Shown one piece after another: positions 11,291-24,658 of a stretch of DNA of 64,000 nucleotides. The stretch is from Salvator merianae. Its lineage: Eukaryota; Chordata; Lepidosauria; Squamata; Teiidae. How positions within the stretch are numbered: position 1 is the first letter of the stretch; each line of letters opens with the position of its first letter. The notes under the pieces were generated by a model. That model made no database searches, was not told the DNA's origin, and worked only from the letters and a program-made list of their open reading frames with translations. The translations under genes and the position numbers were made by a program. The DNA lies in NCBI GenBank assembly GCA_003586115.2, contig QVOM02000034.1:144480090-144544089 (forward strand), written 5' to 3'.

Positions 11291-12041
11291 TGTCTTGACA
11301 TAGCTTGTTGAAAAACATCTCACAACAAATGAAAGGACTTCCCAGCTAAGCTATGAACTGAGTTGCTGCTATTTGGTGAGAGTCAGGGAAAAGTTAAGAA
11401 GGTCCCATGCCCCTAAGTGCCTTTTGCAAATATTTGATCTATTAAATGCATATTTTCTTCTTTTGCAAAATGTCCTTGGATTGTATTTCTTTTTCTTTTT
11501 TTGCTGAGCTAGATTATTTCTCCTATTCCTAAGAAGGATTTCTTCTAACTCGCTTTCCAAGCACCAAAAAGCCATTCTTTTTTTCTCCCCAAGCATGGAG
11601 TCAGAGCCCTGGTATACTTTGGCTGGGGTGGGAAGCCAGATCCAAAGCAGCCTCCCTTGAGAAAAAAAAGAAAAGAATTCTGTGTTTGCATTTGTGAAAG
11701 CTGTGCCTATAAAGGTCTTTTTAAACTCTTATCCATTCCTCAGAATTATGCAAGAGAACCAAGGCTGTGTTCACTTGTAGCAAATAAGATTTAAACATAC
11801 CTTGGTGACAGTAGTCCATGCTCTTGTGTTCTCATCTTTTGTTCTCATCCCAACTCTAATCCATCTTTTCTAGCCTAGAATGTTCATAAGTGAGTGAAGG
11901 AGCAGACTGGCATATGTTTCCATGCTCCCTCAGAGGTCTTTCCCCTCCCCTCCTTTTAACTGAATGTGAATGCAGCCGAAGCTACAAAAACAAAGGTAGG
12001 GTAAGGTAATATACCCATAAGCAAGAATGTGCTGGGCCACA

Positions 12042-12063
12042 TTTATTTATTTATTTATTTAAA
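12042..12063. repeat. (TTTA)n short microsatellite
   Basis: Five tetranucleotide copies followed by an A run. Confidence 0.8.
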
Positions 12064-12669
12064 AAACTTCATATTTGATGGTAGACGTGTGATGGGTGAT
12101 CCTGAGATGTCAGTGGGAAAAGACAAATGAGATATACCTGTATCTTGAAACAATCACTGAAACTTATCCTGTCAAAAGAAAGAGAAATAAAAGAGCTGGT
12201 ACTCTGGCAATTGGCAGACTAGAAAGGAAAAGAACAGTTCTCTGCCAATAAATGCACAGATGATGCAGCACATCCACTTACCTTGTGCAGAGAAAAGAAG
12301 TTACTACTATGAGCTTTTTTTCTCCCTTGACAAAGGCTTAAAATGGAACTCATTGAGCAAAATAAAGCCTCAAGAATCTTCTTCACTGCTGCATTTTTGT
12401 TATAGCACTTTGACACTTTGTACCTCCTTTCCCCCTCTTTTCTTCAATAAAGGGAAAGCAAATAATTATGATGGTGGTCTGCACAGATCCCAAAATCAAC
12501 AAAAAAGAGTTACTCATTTGGATAGTGATGTGTGTTGCAAATGTGACTTTAACTAAGGTTCTTTCTGCACTGCCTCTTTTTCTGGAACAAATTTTGGAAT
12601 AAGGGGCAGCACATCTGTAAACTAGTGAGCATGAGGCCAAACCCCACCCCACCCATCACACTTTGACGA

Positions 12670-15600
12670 CTTTGAATGATGACATTGAATGGGGCAGGCT
12701 AGGGCACCCAACATTACACCCTAACCAGTATAGTTGGAGACCTCAATAGGCTTTTCCTCACTTATGTGTGGTGTTACAGGACAGAGTGGGCTGCCCCATC
12801 CTGAAATAAGCAGTTATTCCAAGCTGGAGTGGGTGGCCAACAAAGTGAAACGTTCTGATCGTCCATTGCACTCCAGTCCTTGTCACTGCCCCCAGGGAGC
12901 CCTCAGAGGCAGCAACAAGACTCAGACTGCCAGGAATGAAATTTTTCCAGCCTGGCTGGTTCTGCAGAAGACCCAAAATTGGCTTTTAATTATTTGTAAA
13001 AAAAATGGAGCCAGGTGTATTACTTTGCTAGAGGACCAACTCTTCCTTTTTCTTTGACATACTTTTCCTGGACCTGTCTCCATTCATACAAGTTGTGCAC
13101 CAAAAAAAGAAAGAAAAAAAAAAAGGCACAAAACATTGTCTTAACCTCAGCTACAAGAAAGAAAGGTTGCTGTCATTAAATGAAAACAACTTAATGAACA
13201 GGTCTCTTATTTCTTTGGTTTTTATTCTCTTTCAAATAAAAAAAAAATCTCTATTTAAGTCACTTTGAGATGCTATAGAAAGATTTTACTGGGAAAATAA
13301 AAAGAAGCTACATTTTTTATCAAATATTTTGAAGATTTTATTTATTTATGGACAAGTTTTTTTTTAAAAGCAAGATACTGTGAAGCATATATGTCCTTAT
13401 GGAAGCACGTACTTGCAATCCAAGGACAATTCCTTCCTTGAATTATTATCAGGAGCAGTATCTTGCAATAGCTTCTTCAAATAAAAGAGTTTCAACTGCC
13501 ATCCTAGACTGGTTCCTCCTTTATTTATTTCTTTATAGGTAAACTTCATTTGGGGGGGAGAAAAAAATCTTTGAATTTTACATTGTCAAGAAGATACCAT
13601 CAGCAAGAACTGCATTCCATCAGTAATTTATGTGCCAATAGGGACAGCATATGTGATTGTCATATCTTGGGGATCTTACCAAGTAGCCTTTTCTCACCAT
13701 CAGGATTCGACCATCTTTCAAATGTTGGGGGAACTTCATAAGCACCTTCTAAAGTGCATCCTGTATTTACATCAATTGGATGCGGATAGATAATTATGTT
13801 ATTCTTTCTTTTGGATTATGATTTTACACATGTTATGATTATATGCTTTTATTTGTAATCTTGATATGGTCAAAAGACTAATCCATTCACTTTGAATACC
13901 ATAAAATGTACTTTGGAAATGCATTTTCTGCCCTTTAGTGTGGATCAGAGGTGGGATCATAACATTAGCATGCGGCAGCTACCACCTCTGAACCATATTT
14001 GAGTCACTTTTTCTTTTTTTTTTTAGCTGCATGTAGACATAGTCCCTATTTGGCTACCCTGAAACACCAACTTTTTTACCCCTCCATGAAAAACACCATT
14101 ATAGCAGTATAAGAAATATAAAATAGATAATTTGGCCCTCAATCCCTTTCCAGTCTGATCCTGTTGCATGGGGTCCAAGAGAAAACCATAATTAAGTGCA
14201 GGGATCAGGGAAGAGATGAAAACACTACTCAGGTGTTAAATGGTTTCTAGGCAGAAGACAGAAATAGCTTAGAACTCTGTTTGAAGCCTCATTATACTGC
14301 AGCAATTGGTAGTACAGGGTAACTCAGAAAAGGGATGTTGGTTTCATTTTGTGTTATTCATTCCCCAAGAAAATAACAGGAAAGCCTGCTGAGAAATGAA
14401 GGGAGGCAGGATGCAATTTGATCTTTTGATGTATAAACAGATTTAGTACAACAAAGATCAATGAGGAAGCCCTCCAAAGGAATATATATTTTAGTGTATT
14501 ATCATATTTCATTATTTCATTATTTATTTTTAAATTAAACTCAATTTCAATTATAGATCAGTTTACAAACACTGCTGTGCCTCTTGGGAAAGCATATGGC
14601 CATCAAAATCTCAATCACAGTCCTGCCAAGTCTCTCATAAAAAAATAAATAGCTGCGAGCTAGTGTGTTATTGTCCCTTTAATGTTCGTTGAATGTCTAT
14701 AATTCTTCTCATGTCTGCCTTGGCTGTCAGTTTCCTGACATAATCGGCCTTCGTTTTACACTTCTCCCATTGAAGACAGCGCATATAGAACATACTGGTA
14801 TGAACTTAAACTGGTTCTGAAGAAAGTCCCTCTACACTTCATAACAATTGTCGTGTCCACCACAAATAGAAATATTGCTGCTTCTTACGGGGCGGAGGGG
14901 TGTAGTTATAGCTCAGGAATAGACCTGTGTGCTTGCAAAGTAGAGAGCCACAGGGTCTGACCCCCCCTTGGTTTCCAGAAGGATGGTGTCAACCACTACT
15001 GAGAAGTAAATGGCTCTGAAATTTCACCACATGAATTAATATTTTCCTTCTTTATTTCAGAAAAGGTAAGAAAGCTGCTTCCCCGCCCCCTCACAACTTC
15101 TGCCATGTAGGCACCTGCAAATTAAATAATGTATGCTATATAAAAATAGGAAATGACCTGTAAGTCATTCTTTCTGATCCTTATATATTGCATACATTGA
15201 AAATCATGGCTAATTTTCAGCCACAGTTCTTCTGTCAGTAGCTGCCATTTTGATTAAAAGCTGCTACACACGGGCGGCCACATGGCAATGCTGCTACAAC
15301 ATTCATTTGGATTCTGGCTTGTACTATGGGTTCATTTTGCTCAGAAACATTCCTAAGAAGAACCTACCACCCTACCATTCTATTTCAATTTGAGCCACAT
15401 TCAGGGAGAAACAATAGATGGACATAACAGCAACAACATGGCACAAGGCATGTGAGGACCCATGTGGCATTGCTGCATTTTCTTCTCTTTTGATCTCCCT
15501 CTACCCAGCCGAGGGATCCAACTGTTGTTCACCCTCTTTTCAGGCAAACAGTATTGGATCTGGGGTTTCAGTCACCCCAAGTGAGAGGTGAGAACGCAAA

Positions 15601-16327
15601 GGGTGTGGGAGTGTGGGAACATGTGATGAGGGCCAATGGACCATCCCCGGGGCACACTTCCTCCACCACTGCCAGAAGAGTCAAGTCTACTCTTGTCTGA
15701 CCTGTGGGGGGCAGGTTGCATGCATGGTCACAAGGAACATTAAAAAGAAAAAAGAAGCTGAAGAACAGGAACAAACCTGAAACATCTGCAGATGGTGCAG
15801 AGTCCCCAGCTCCTTCTTGGCAAGCACAGCATCAGAACCCAACAGGGTCAGTTATAAATCAGTGGTACACCTGGCTCTCCAATGCCCCAGTCCTGTTAAC
15901 AAATACCTTGGCACGTTTTTCTTCACTCAAAACAGCTTCTCACAGACAGATTGGTTTCACATTAAATTGTTGATCAGGAACCGTAGCTTCATGAAGGCAA
16001 AAAAGGCAGCCTACCTACACACACAGCCAGTAGCTCAGACTTTGGGTCTGTTTGCCTTTCCTCCTTCAAACATATTTCAAGTTGGTTAACATGTGCACAA
16101 TCCACAAAGTTCACTGAGGTCAATTTTCATGTGGACTTGCACAGAATTACAGGCTAATGGTATCTCACTAGCTCTTATCCCTCTCTGTCCTGATTCTTGG
16201 TGCCAAATCATTATCTTCTGCTCCAATAGGTACCAGTCACCACTGTTTTTAAGGTGTTTGGGTGACCTCAAAGTGTCTATGAAGCACTGGGGGATTCTTC
16301 TAATTACTCTTTGTTGCAACAAAGATG

Positions 16328-16392
<65 letters not shown>

Positions 16393-17990
16393 TTCCTTCC
16401 TTCCTTCCTTCCTTCCTTCCTTCCTTCCTTCCTTCCTTCCTTCCTTTCTTTCTCAATGTATTTAGAATGAAATACAATTATAATGTTAAAACAACTGCTG
16501 TTCTTTGTTGGACTGTTGTTTTGAGATATTTTAGTGAGTATATTTACAGATTGGAAAAAAAATGCCAACCCTGGAAAGAGAAACCAACATTTTATTATTT
16601 TAAAAGAGGATAAACCTCTTTTGTGGTGTTTGTGTGTATATGCACTACAAAATTCTACAACAGGTAGAGAGTACAAAGCATGAAGGTAAAATATATCATA
16701 TAGCGGTATTTCCTCCTACCTCCCCACCTCGTAATGTGTAGAAACAATAGGTTGGTGATAAGACAGATGAGTTAAAAGCAAATTAGAAAGATTTGAAGCT
16801 GGGCTGCTGACCTCTAGGACAAGAAGAAGGGCAAGATGAGATAAATTCAACAGAAGTATGGTCTCACTAGACTTATTTGTGCAGAATAATAGTTTTTGGT
16901 TTTACTTTTTAACTGACAAGAACATGCTCAGTGAAGTCAATCAGTCAGCATAAGTCTTCCTGGAGCTGTGTGCACTTCATACAGAGTTTGTGAAATTACT
17001 TATAAAATCAGGAGAAATGAGTTCTTTTCTAAGTATGATGACTTCTTACCAATTAACACCTGAGGTCTACTGACTGCAGGGGAGAGAAACCAGTTGTTGC
17101 ATATCTCAGGCAGAAAAATCTTTTGGCTTTTAATGAGGCCAACTGTATGACCCAACATGCCCAGGAGTTAACAGAAGTTGATAGAAACACATCCTTGTTA
17201 TAGGATGAAGAAGAAAAGAGGAGGCCTTGTGGGAGGTATGGATTGTGTAAAGGTTTCCTTTTCTGTACTGTATTCTTTGAGAGGCAGAGACAGCTTGTGT
17301 GAGAGTCTAAGGGGAGAGGGTTTTATCAAGATTTGTCTGAAGCTTTCAAAGTCAGAAAATTGTGGTGAACAAGGTTTTGACATATGGCACACCTAAGCAC
17401 TATGACCAACATTTTCTTGATTTCAGAGCTGTCAACCGCAGTCTAGGATCAGTCCAAGATTCACAAACAAAAGTACTTTATTGAGAGTACATTATCAGCA
17501 TATCTACTATTGATAATAAACCACAAAGAACAAAGAAGTATCAAGATTATATTCACTCTCATCCAGCCAAGTCTTCATGCCGATGTCTCAGTTCACCCCT
17601 TTGAGACTTCCAACGTTTGCTGTCACCTGCATCTCCCAGGCATGTCTGGCCTTGGAAGGTATCTGTGTCCCAGAAACTATCTACTGAGCCACCTATCTCT
17701 GTGTCTGAGAATTATTGAGGCTGCTTAGGATGAAAGGCCCAAGCTGACATCATCACACTATCTCCCCATTCTGATGATCTTGCCCCACTGGTCCAGTCCT
17801 TTGGTTTTAGCATATCAGAAGTTAACCCATAAGTCTTCAGAGGCATTGTACTTTTTTTTTTTCCCAATGAGCCGAATACTGTAGTTTCTCCCTATGCCAA
17901 CTAGAATTTAGAAAATCAAAGATTCCAAAATGTTAACGCTCACCAGTCGTGGTGGAATGTGCAAGTGGAACAGTAGTTTGGAATATGGAA
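12670..17990. other. Intergenic sequence without a recognisable gene
   Basis: AT-rich DNA. It holds one compound microsatellite at 16.33 kb and a ~45-bp block at 13,921-13,965 that recurs at 40,063-40,108 (TTTTCTGSCCTTTA ... AGAGGTGGGAT), so that block is an interspersed repeat. Open frames here lack splice context, domains or a recognisable family. Confidence 0.4.
16329..16453. repeat. Compound (TTTC)n(TTCC)n microsatellite
   Basis: About 15 TTTC units are followed by about 14 TTCC units, a 125-bp polypyrimidine tract with one internal switch. It produces the poly-SFFL/FLPS frames on + and the KERK/EGRK frame on -, none of which are genes. Confidence 0.97.
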
Positions 17991-17998
17991 GGTGGCAC

Positions 17999-18274
17999 TG
18001 GAGGTGATTCAAACAGTTGTATTCAAAAAGTTTAAGTTTTAACCAAACACCCTGCCTGTTTGAAAACAGTGTTTAAATTCAAATCAAACAAAAGGATGTC
18101 CAAATGAACCTATTGAACACACCTTGTTTGATCTGAATTAGGTGTTCAAAGGTGTTCACATTGAACCAACCCCTGTACCTGTTGAAGGGAAAAAGTTTGA
18201 ATTCAACCAAACAAGGGAGTGTTGGGTTCAAATCAAATTGAACCAGAAAAAAAAAAAAAATGTGCACATCTCTA
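17999..18274. mobile_element. hAT-type MITE (TAGRGRTGTG termini), copy 2
   Basis: A 276-bp element beginning TGGAGGTGATTCAAAC and ending ...TGTGCACATCTCTA; the reverse complement of the end is TAGAGATGTGCACA. Flanking 8-mers GGTGGCAC and CATGGCAC agree at six of eight bases. The inside repeats TTTGAA, TTCAAA and GTTCA words in both orientations. No protein is encoded. Confidence 0.65.
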
Positions 18275-18712
18275 CATGGCACTGATTTGAGCAAGTGGCT
18301 TTTGTGGTAGACTAGGTGAAACTTCATATATTTAGGGAGCTTCAGGCAAAAATCTACAAGGATAACATGATTTACAACTTTGAAAAGACCAGTGAATTTA
18401 TAATCCATCTTTCTAGATGCGTTTAGAGACTTCATATATCTGGCAGAGAGGTAGACTGAATCACACTCAGTAACATTTTATCAGCTTGCAGTTTATAACA
18501 GAATTTGACTTCCTTGAGAGTACGCTTGAGATTATACCAAAAAATTGTTGATTTGGAAGCCTAATCATGAGGGTAATATCCATGGAAAAACAGTGAAATC
18601 TGAATAATAAACAGCATGAAAGGAGAAATACCGATGGAAGTGAGTACAGAATTGTTTTAAGAAAATTCAGTAAGGAAACCCAATCTTCTACTGAAAGTGA
18701 ATAAAACAGAAT

Positions 18713-20296
18713 AAAAATACTTTGACTTCCGGGGAAGATGGCTGAATGTAGTTGCTGAGAGGATTTTTTCTCTGAGCAAACCGCAATGTGAGGAGACAGA
18801 GGGGGGAGTTCAAACCCCCTCTGTCAGAAGATTTCATCTCCCTGAGTGACAGGGAGGCGGAGGGATTCCTCATTTGAGCTCCACCAAGTCTTCCCCCAGC
18901 GGGGACTGCAAGAGAGCCGTGGCTATCTGCGTAAGGAGGAGACGAAGGAGCTGGGGGAATTTTGTCAACATTCCCGAGTCACGTTGTGCATCATCTTTCA
19001 AGATCATAAGTTCAGCCGATCCTCTTTTTAATTTAAGAAGATATTAAAACCAAGATAAACATTAAGATAAAGAAAATAAAGGGAAAAAAAATCCTCTACA
19101 ATTACAGTTTGGATAATGTATCCCGAAAGTTTAAACATCGTAATTCAGCAAGGTGCTAAAGTATTTGCAAAGGCTGTGAATCTTTAGATAAATCATTCAA
19201 AGTTCTGTTCCTCAGACACGCCGGGGTTTTCAGTGTCTCATTAAATTACATTTGAGTTGTCCTTATCAGCTAAACAAACAAGCAGATTGCATGGATATGG
19301 GAGTTCGGTTTAATTAAGACAAAGGAAGGGGGGGGGGAGTGCCTTTAATCACTAGAAGGCTTCTTCAGAGAATCAAGCTTAAGTTAAAAATGGAGAAGAA
19401 ATGCTCGCAATCAGATTTACTTCTTTAAAAAATGGATGCTATTTTTCAAGAAATGCGGAGTTCCTTTGAGATTCAGGGGTTGACTTTTGAGAGATTAAGA
19501 CATGACATTAAAAACGAAATAGGTGTTATATGCACTGAACTTCATGAAACAAAGGATAAGGCTTTGAAACTGGAAGATTTTAAAAAATTCCTCAGACAAA
19601 ATTTATGGCTCAAGAAATACAGACTACAAAACAAGAAGAGTCACCACGACTGATAACAGTTCAAGGTCCTATTTTTTCACTGAAGGAAGTCTGGGAAAAA
19701 ACCTTGCAGGAGAGGGAGGAATGTATGAGGCATGTAACAACGGAAGCAATCCATATTGGGAACCAGCAAAGATTTAGACTGAAATCTGGAGAAAAGACAC
19801 AACGTTTAAAAAGGTATAAACAAGAAAAGGACTGGAAGAAAAGGAAAAAACAAACAAATAAACAAACTGAAGGAGTCAGAAGGGGAAACTTAAGAAGTGG
19901 CTGAATAGAATCATGGGCAGAAGCCAAACTATTGGAAGACTGATATGAGAAGAAGATTCTGAGAGCTTGCGGAGATTGGATAAATATAATAATCTACAGA
20001 AAAATAAGGCAGTGGATAGATTTTGTGAAAACTGGAAACCCTCTATTGAACTTTTGCAAGATCTGGAAAGCAGACCTGGAAAAGGGATTGGTGTTTGCTG
20101 GAGGAAGACAATGAAGAGAAAAGAAGACTATTGCTAGAAGATAAGAACTGTGTGGTTGGGGGGTATGAAATATAGAAGAAATTGGGAAAGTAGGAAGTCA
20201 GTAGTTTAAAATGTTAATTGTTGAATCATGAGATATCAAGTGTAATTTTATATATTCATAAAAATAAAAAAAAAGTATAACAAAAAAAAATACTTT
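18713..20296 (+). mobile_element. Internally deleted L1 LINE with target-site duplication
   Basis: A 1,562-bp element (18,724-20,285) sits between perfect 11-bp direct repeats AAAAATACTTT (18,713-18,723 and 20,286-20,296). It begins GACTTCCGGGGAAGATGG, the kind of L1 promoter start that resembles a YY1 site. A GC-richer 5' UTR runs to about 19,400. Coiled-coil, lysine/glutamate-rich frames follow (19,432-19,653 and, shifted, 19,605-19,904), as in L1 ORF1. The end is A-rich. ORF2 is missing. Both ends are present, so this is a full-length insertion of an internally deleted, non-autonomous L1, now frameshifted. Confidence 0.8.
19432..19904 (+). pseudogene. Broken ORF1-like frame of the deleted L1
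   Basis: Two overlapping frames (19,432-19,653 and 19,605-19,904) encode a charged, heptad-rich stretch, compatible with the L1 ORF1 coiled coil. A frameshift separates them. No RRM or C-terminal domain can be seen, and a reverse transcriptase is absent. No function is expected. Confidence 0.5.
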
Positions 20297-21431
20297 TCTA
20301 TTGTCTGGTTAAGGCATTCAGTAGCACCATCTTCCTTTGTGTGGTATGCAGAGGAAAAAAGATATGTTAATGCCTGATAGGCCAGTAAATAAGCTCCAAA
20401 CTTTTGCAGTTATCTAGGTACCATGATCAGAAATAACATTTTGTTCCATCCTATATAGGCAAAAGATATATCCAGTAAAGAAGCTAACCAATTGCCAAAC
20501 AGAAGGGATTATAATAATAAAATGTGCCATTTTCAAAAATTGATCCAGCAGATGGTTAGTGATAAAGTCCATGGAAATCAGGCATGGCTTTTTGGGAGCA
20601 GGAGTCATTGCAATCACATTGGTTTAGTTGAGGAAAATCTGGCTGTAGCCCAAACCAGACAAAAATCTAGAATGTCCAATGTTGTTCTGAAACCTGGACC
20701 AGCAAAAGGTTTTATTTATTTGTAGAAGTGTTGCAAGGAAGCCAAACTGTGCAGTGGTTTTAACATCATAGTAGTCTGATCAAAATCTTCTCATACCACT
20801 AGCGGGGCATAGATTTTTTTTTTCTTTTTTCATTTAATAGGCAGATCACCTGGTGCATCATTCCATCACTGTTGTTTTGAAACCATCCATCCTTCAGTAA
20901 CTTCAAGATAATATATCATTTGAAAGGTTTAGAAATGTCAGTGTCATCTAAAGCAGCTGTGACCAGCCTTAGCTATTTAGGCTTGAGAATTGTAGAGGAG
21001 GGACATTTGTCTTCAGTTTAATATTGTGGTTTGTGTAAAAGGTCACCCGCCAAATAGTTCTTTGAACCTTGTATATATTTTATTGTAAAATAAAATGGTT
21101 AATGAAGTTTCCCTGCCTTAATTGTCTAGGTGACAGTTTAGATTAGGTCTTTGGAGCCTGCAGGTTTACAGACTTCAGAAGGATCTCTCACTTCTAGATG
21201 CTAATTTGCTAGGTGCTGTTTTGGTCCTTCAGGGGGCAGGAGAGGGAACACTAAAAATCATTTTTGTCTACCACAGTGAAAGTTTGCTTATAACAGAAAG
21301 AAAAGATATTTCCTTTTCCCCTCACCTTTCACTCCACTAAAATATATCTCAAATCTCTTGTCATGAGCCATGCACTGTGGGTATACTGGGAATACTAGAA
21401 TTAGCACCCTCCCTCCCAGGCAACAGTCACT

Positions 21432-21610
21432 CAGGGATCATATCATATAGGTTTAAAAAATGATAAATTGGCTAGGTGACTCTGAACAATCAAATAAAGA
21501 TACTCTTGGACAAAGATTAAACATAATTTAAACTGAACTTTATTTAAAATGACAATAAAACTTTTTAAAAGTTTGGAAAAGAAAAAATTGACAGGTTCTA
21601 ACAATCAGCT
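21432..21610. repeat. Dispersed repeat, unknown family (pair with 11.08 kb), copy 2
   Basis: Second copy of the 11,080-11,290 sequence, same orientation, sharing CTAGGTGACTC, CTTGGACAAAGATTAAA and ACTGAACTTTATTTAAA. Confidence 0.7.
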
Positions 21611-21619
21611 GGTTGGAAG

Positions 21620-24470
21620 CATAGAGCAGCCTGCAGTTTTTATGCAATAATCTTTAAAGAGCAAGTGCGGATAGGCAAATAAGGAAAAGCACACTGGCAA
21701 GTTCTATTTTTATGAATGGAGGTTCATTTAAGGATAAATTTGACATGTAGTGGAGAGGATAGAAAGGAGAGCAAAGGGAAAGAATCCTACCTAAAATCTG
21801 CCCTATTTCCCTACAATAATGCCCTACCCTGCCAGGAGCAGCCAGTTAGATTCTACCCACAGGTGTGATGAAGACATTAGGATGCTGGTCAGATATTCTG
21901 ATGGGGTGTCATGTCTGGGCCCGAGAGAGTGAGAGAGCAGCAGCAGTGAGTTGTAGTGATGTGAAGCAGAGCAGGAAAGAGCGGCTCCAGGTGTGTCCTT
22001 ATATGGTCTGTTTCCTGTCACCCTTGCATACATGCCAGTGTGCTGAAACACACCTGGACTGTATGTTGAAAAGCTTAATGAGTGACCTTTTCTTGAACAA
22101 CAATTTAGCTCTGGAACTAGTTGGAGAAGGCTTTTATTGACATGCTAAATGAGAAATTCTACCGATGTGGACTGGAACAATAGGTTTGTCTGAGTTGCCA
22201 AATATCTGCTACTAAATCCTTTGTAATGATTGCCCCCTGAAGTTCCTGAGTTGAATCTTGGCCTGTCCAAATAGTTTTCCAAGCTTCTTTGTTTTTTCAA
22301 AACACAGAGAATTGTGCAATGTTTCATGTCTTTTTGAAAACAGGATTGTCTTTTTAACCCATTAAAGTTGGTTGTCAGGTCTTCATACAACTTTTAAAAT
22401 TCTAACATGTTATATTACTCTCTTACTATATGTAGTAGATTCATAATAAGAATATATGAAATTTACAGGAAACTATGGAAGACAGGATCATCACAGGTAA
22501 CTAGCTTTACTGGCTATGTGACTTCAAGGAGTCATTCATAGTGTGCCTCTGATGTCCAGCTGCTGGGAGACTTGTGAGCAGGGCAAGATGTGTACTTATG
22601 CCCAGCTTGTGGGCTTCCATATTCAGCTATTTGGTCACTACGAGAGCAGGCTGCTCGATTATGTGGGCCAATGGCTTGTTTCAACAGGCATTTCTTATAT
22701 TCTTACCAGCAGAATTATGTCCAAATTATAGCAAACATCATCTTAAATAGATTTCAACCTACTGTTCAGTAGCTTTGAAGCACAAAACGTTAGATCTGAA
22801 AAGTATTTCCATTTAGAAGTAATTGGTACACTAAATCAGAAATATAAAAGATGGAACAAATAAAGGAATGGAAGCATGAAAAACACCATCCATTTCCAAG
22901 AACTGTAAATAAAAATTTACATTTTTGGAAAAAAAAATAATAACCTTGAATATTGCCAAAGCTTCTATTTGGCGTAAAAATTAAACAGATTTACTCCTTT
23001 GGAAATACTGAGCAGAGTCTCTCTATCGCTTTCTTTTTTTCATACTTTTGAGATCTTCTCATGTTTACTCATGTTGTCTTTCCTTCTTTCTTCACTAACA
23101 TAAATTTTGATCCAGCTGATGAATCCCCTAATAGAAAAGGAAGAGAAGTCGTATTTTCTGATCTTCCTTTTTCACTGTTCATACCACCACCATCAGTGCT
23201 ACAGTGCACTGACTTTCGAAGGCCTGCCAACTCCACGAATCTGGGTGTTATGGAGGAAAGTCTATTCACTGATTTGTCTGCTGAATCAAAGGCTTTTCTG
23301 TGACCCCAAGGGCATCAGTTGTAATCTATTCATTGACTCTGAGCAGTAAACTGAATTACAATAAGCTACAAGGCCAGGAAAATCATTGTTTCTGTCATTT
23401 CTTCACACTGAGATACATAAAACTGTAATTTGTATTTTGCATACAGTTCGTCACAAAACATGACAGTACTTTTGAACTGTCACTGAGTAACTAGGGGACT
23501 GCATTTGGCTTAGTGTCTTGCTGAGTTCTAATGACCTTGCATACTTAATCATAATTGAGAGTCAAGTGACTTTTATGGGACATGAATTTTAATTAGGCTT
23601 CACATTAACAGTGAAGGTACTTTGTCTAGAATTCCTCTGATTGTAATAATTAATTGGCTGTCATGAGTTAGCCTCCTGTCTTGCATTATTCACTGAGCAG
23701 CATCTTCTCGAATATTTATTTTAAAAGATGTTTTAGTCCATATTATTGAAATCTATATTGTGTGTTGGGTGGGAGGGGCTCTCATCTAGAAATAGTGTAG
23801 TTTCCTGTTATTAAATATAGCTTGGGACAAGTTGTAATTGAAAACTTAGACCAATTCTATACATTGCTTAAAACATGGACCTAACTTAGTTTTACCTGCC
23901 AAGTCCATAGAAAGAACATGAACATGCAGTGTAGTTCTTCTGTAAAGGGCATGTTCTGTAAGTGTGGACTTTTAAAGATCTCATTGTGTCTTGTGGCATT
24001 TTGCTGGTGCTGCCAGTGCTGAAGTGCGTATTGCCAGCCCACAACTGCATGGTTGGAGTCTACTTTCAGGTTTAACATATGCACACTTGGTTAGGCAACC
24101 TGGATGTTCGTAAACTTGCCTGAGAAGTGTGGTTACAGCAGCAATACATTCCAATATGAATATTTGATTATTCTACATCCAAAATGTCACCTGGCAAAGA
24201 GACATACACTCAGTCCTATTGTTCACTAATGCATGTAAGCACCAAGGGAGAGGAGCGGGAGTCAGCTGCTGCACACGGGGAAAGAAACAAAGGCAAGCCC
24301 ACTGTTATGTAGACATGATCTCAGCCTTGATGTCTTACTGAAAATCAGATATCAAAATTGTATGATAATAGCCTTAGCTACACATAAGTCTTACCTTGTG
24401 CTTCAAAATGAATTCTGGATAAAATTGCATGAGTTTCAGATTAAGGAGAAGAATGACCTAAATAGTTAAG
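21620..24470. other. Intergenic sequence without a recognisable gene
   Basis: Small open frames overlap on both strands (for example 23,061-23,303 on +). None shows a domain, a splice-site pair or a family resemblance that I can support. Confidence 0.4.
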
Positions 24471-24478
24471 GACATTTA

Positions 24479-24658
24479 GGCCCTTTCTGCACTTGGACTT
24501 ATTCCAGATTATATCTCAGAATAGGAACCTGCCATCTGCATGCTAGTGCAGACTATGGTAGACCCTGGGCAAGGCCTTTCATAGTTTGCACTAGCATGTG
24601 GATAGCAGGTCCCTGTTCTGGGATATAATCCACAATAAGGCCAAATGCAGAAAGGTCC
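24479..24658. mobile_element. Palindromic MITE (GGCCCTTTCTGCAC family), copy 3
   Basis: A 180-bp near-palindrome. Left arm GGCCCTTTCTGCACTTGG continues through CTTATTCCAGATTATATC to a CATGCTAGTGCA block. The right arm is its reverse complement, ending GCAGAAAGGTCC. The arms are about 70 bp with a ~30-bp centre, so a single strand could fold into one long hairpin. TTA lies on both sides, which would fit a 3-bp target duplication such as PIF/Harbinger elements make; this is a suggestion only. It is the simplest copy of the family also seen at 5.47, 32.2 and 32.8 kb. Confidence 0.8.

Noticed and set aside
12557..13020. Further member of the GGCCCTTTCTGCAC family starting GGTTCTTTCTGCACTGCC
   Set aside because: Only a left end can be seen. 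No convincing right end was found, so no element is called.
15253..15480. Possible TIR element with GGGCGGCCACATGGCAATGC and CCCATGTGGCATTGC words
   Set aside because: The two words are in direct, not inverted, orientation and no ends or target duplication could be defined.
16086..16676. 196-codon open frame on the minus strand with long KERK/EGRK repeats
   Set aside because: Produced by the (TTTC)n(TTCC)n microsatellite. The flanking parts show nothing coding-like.
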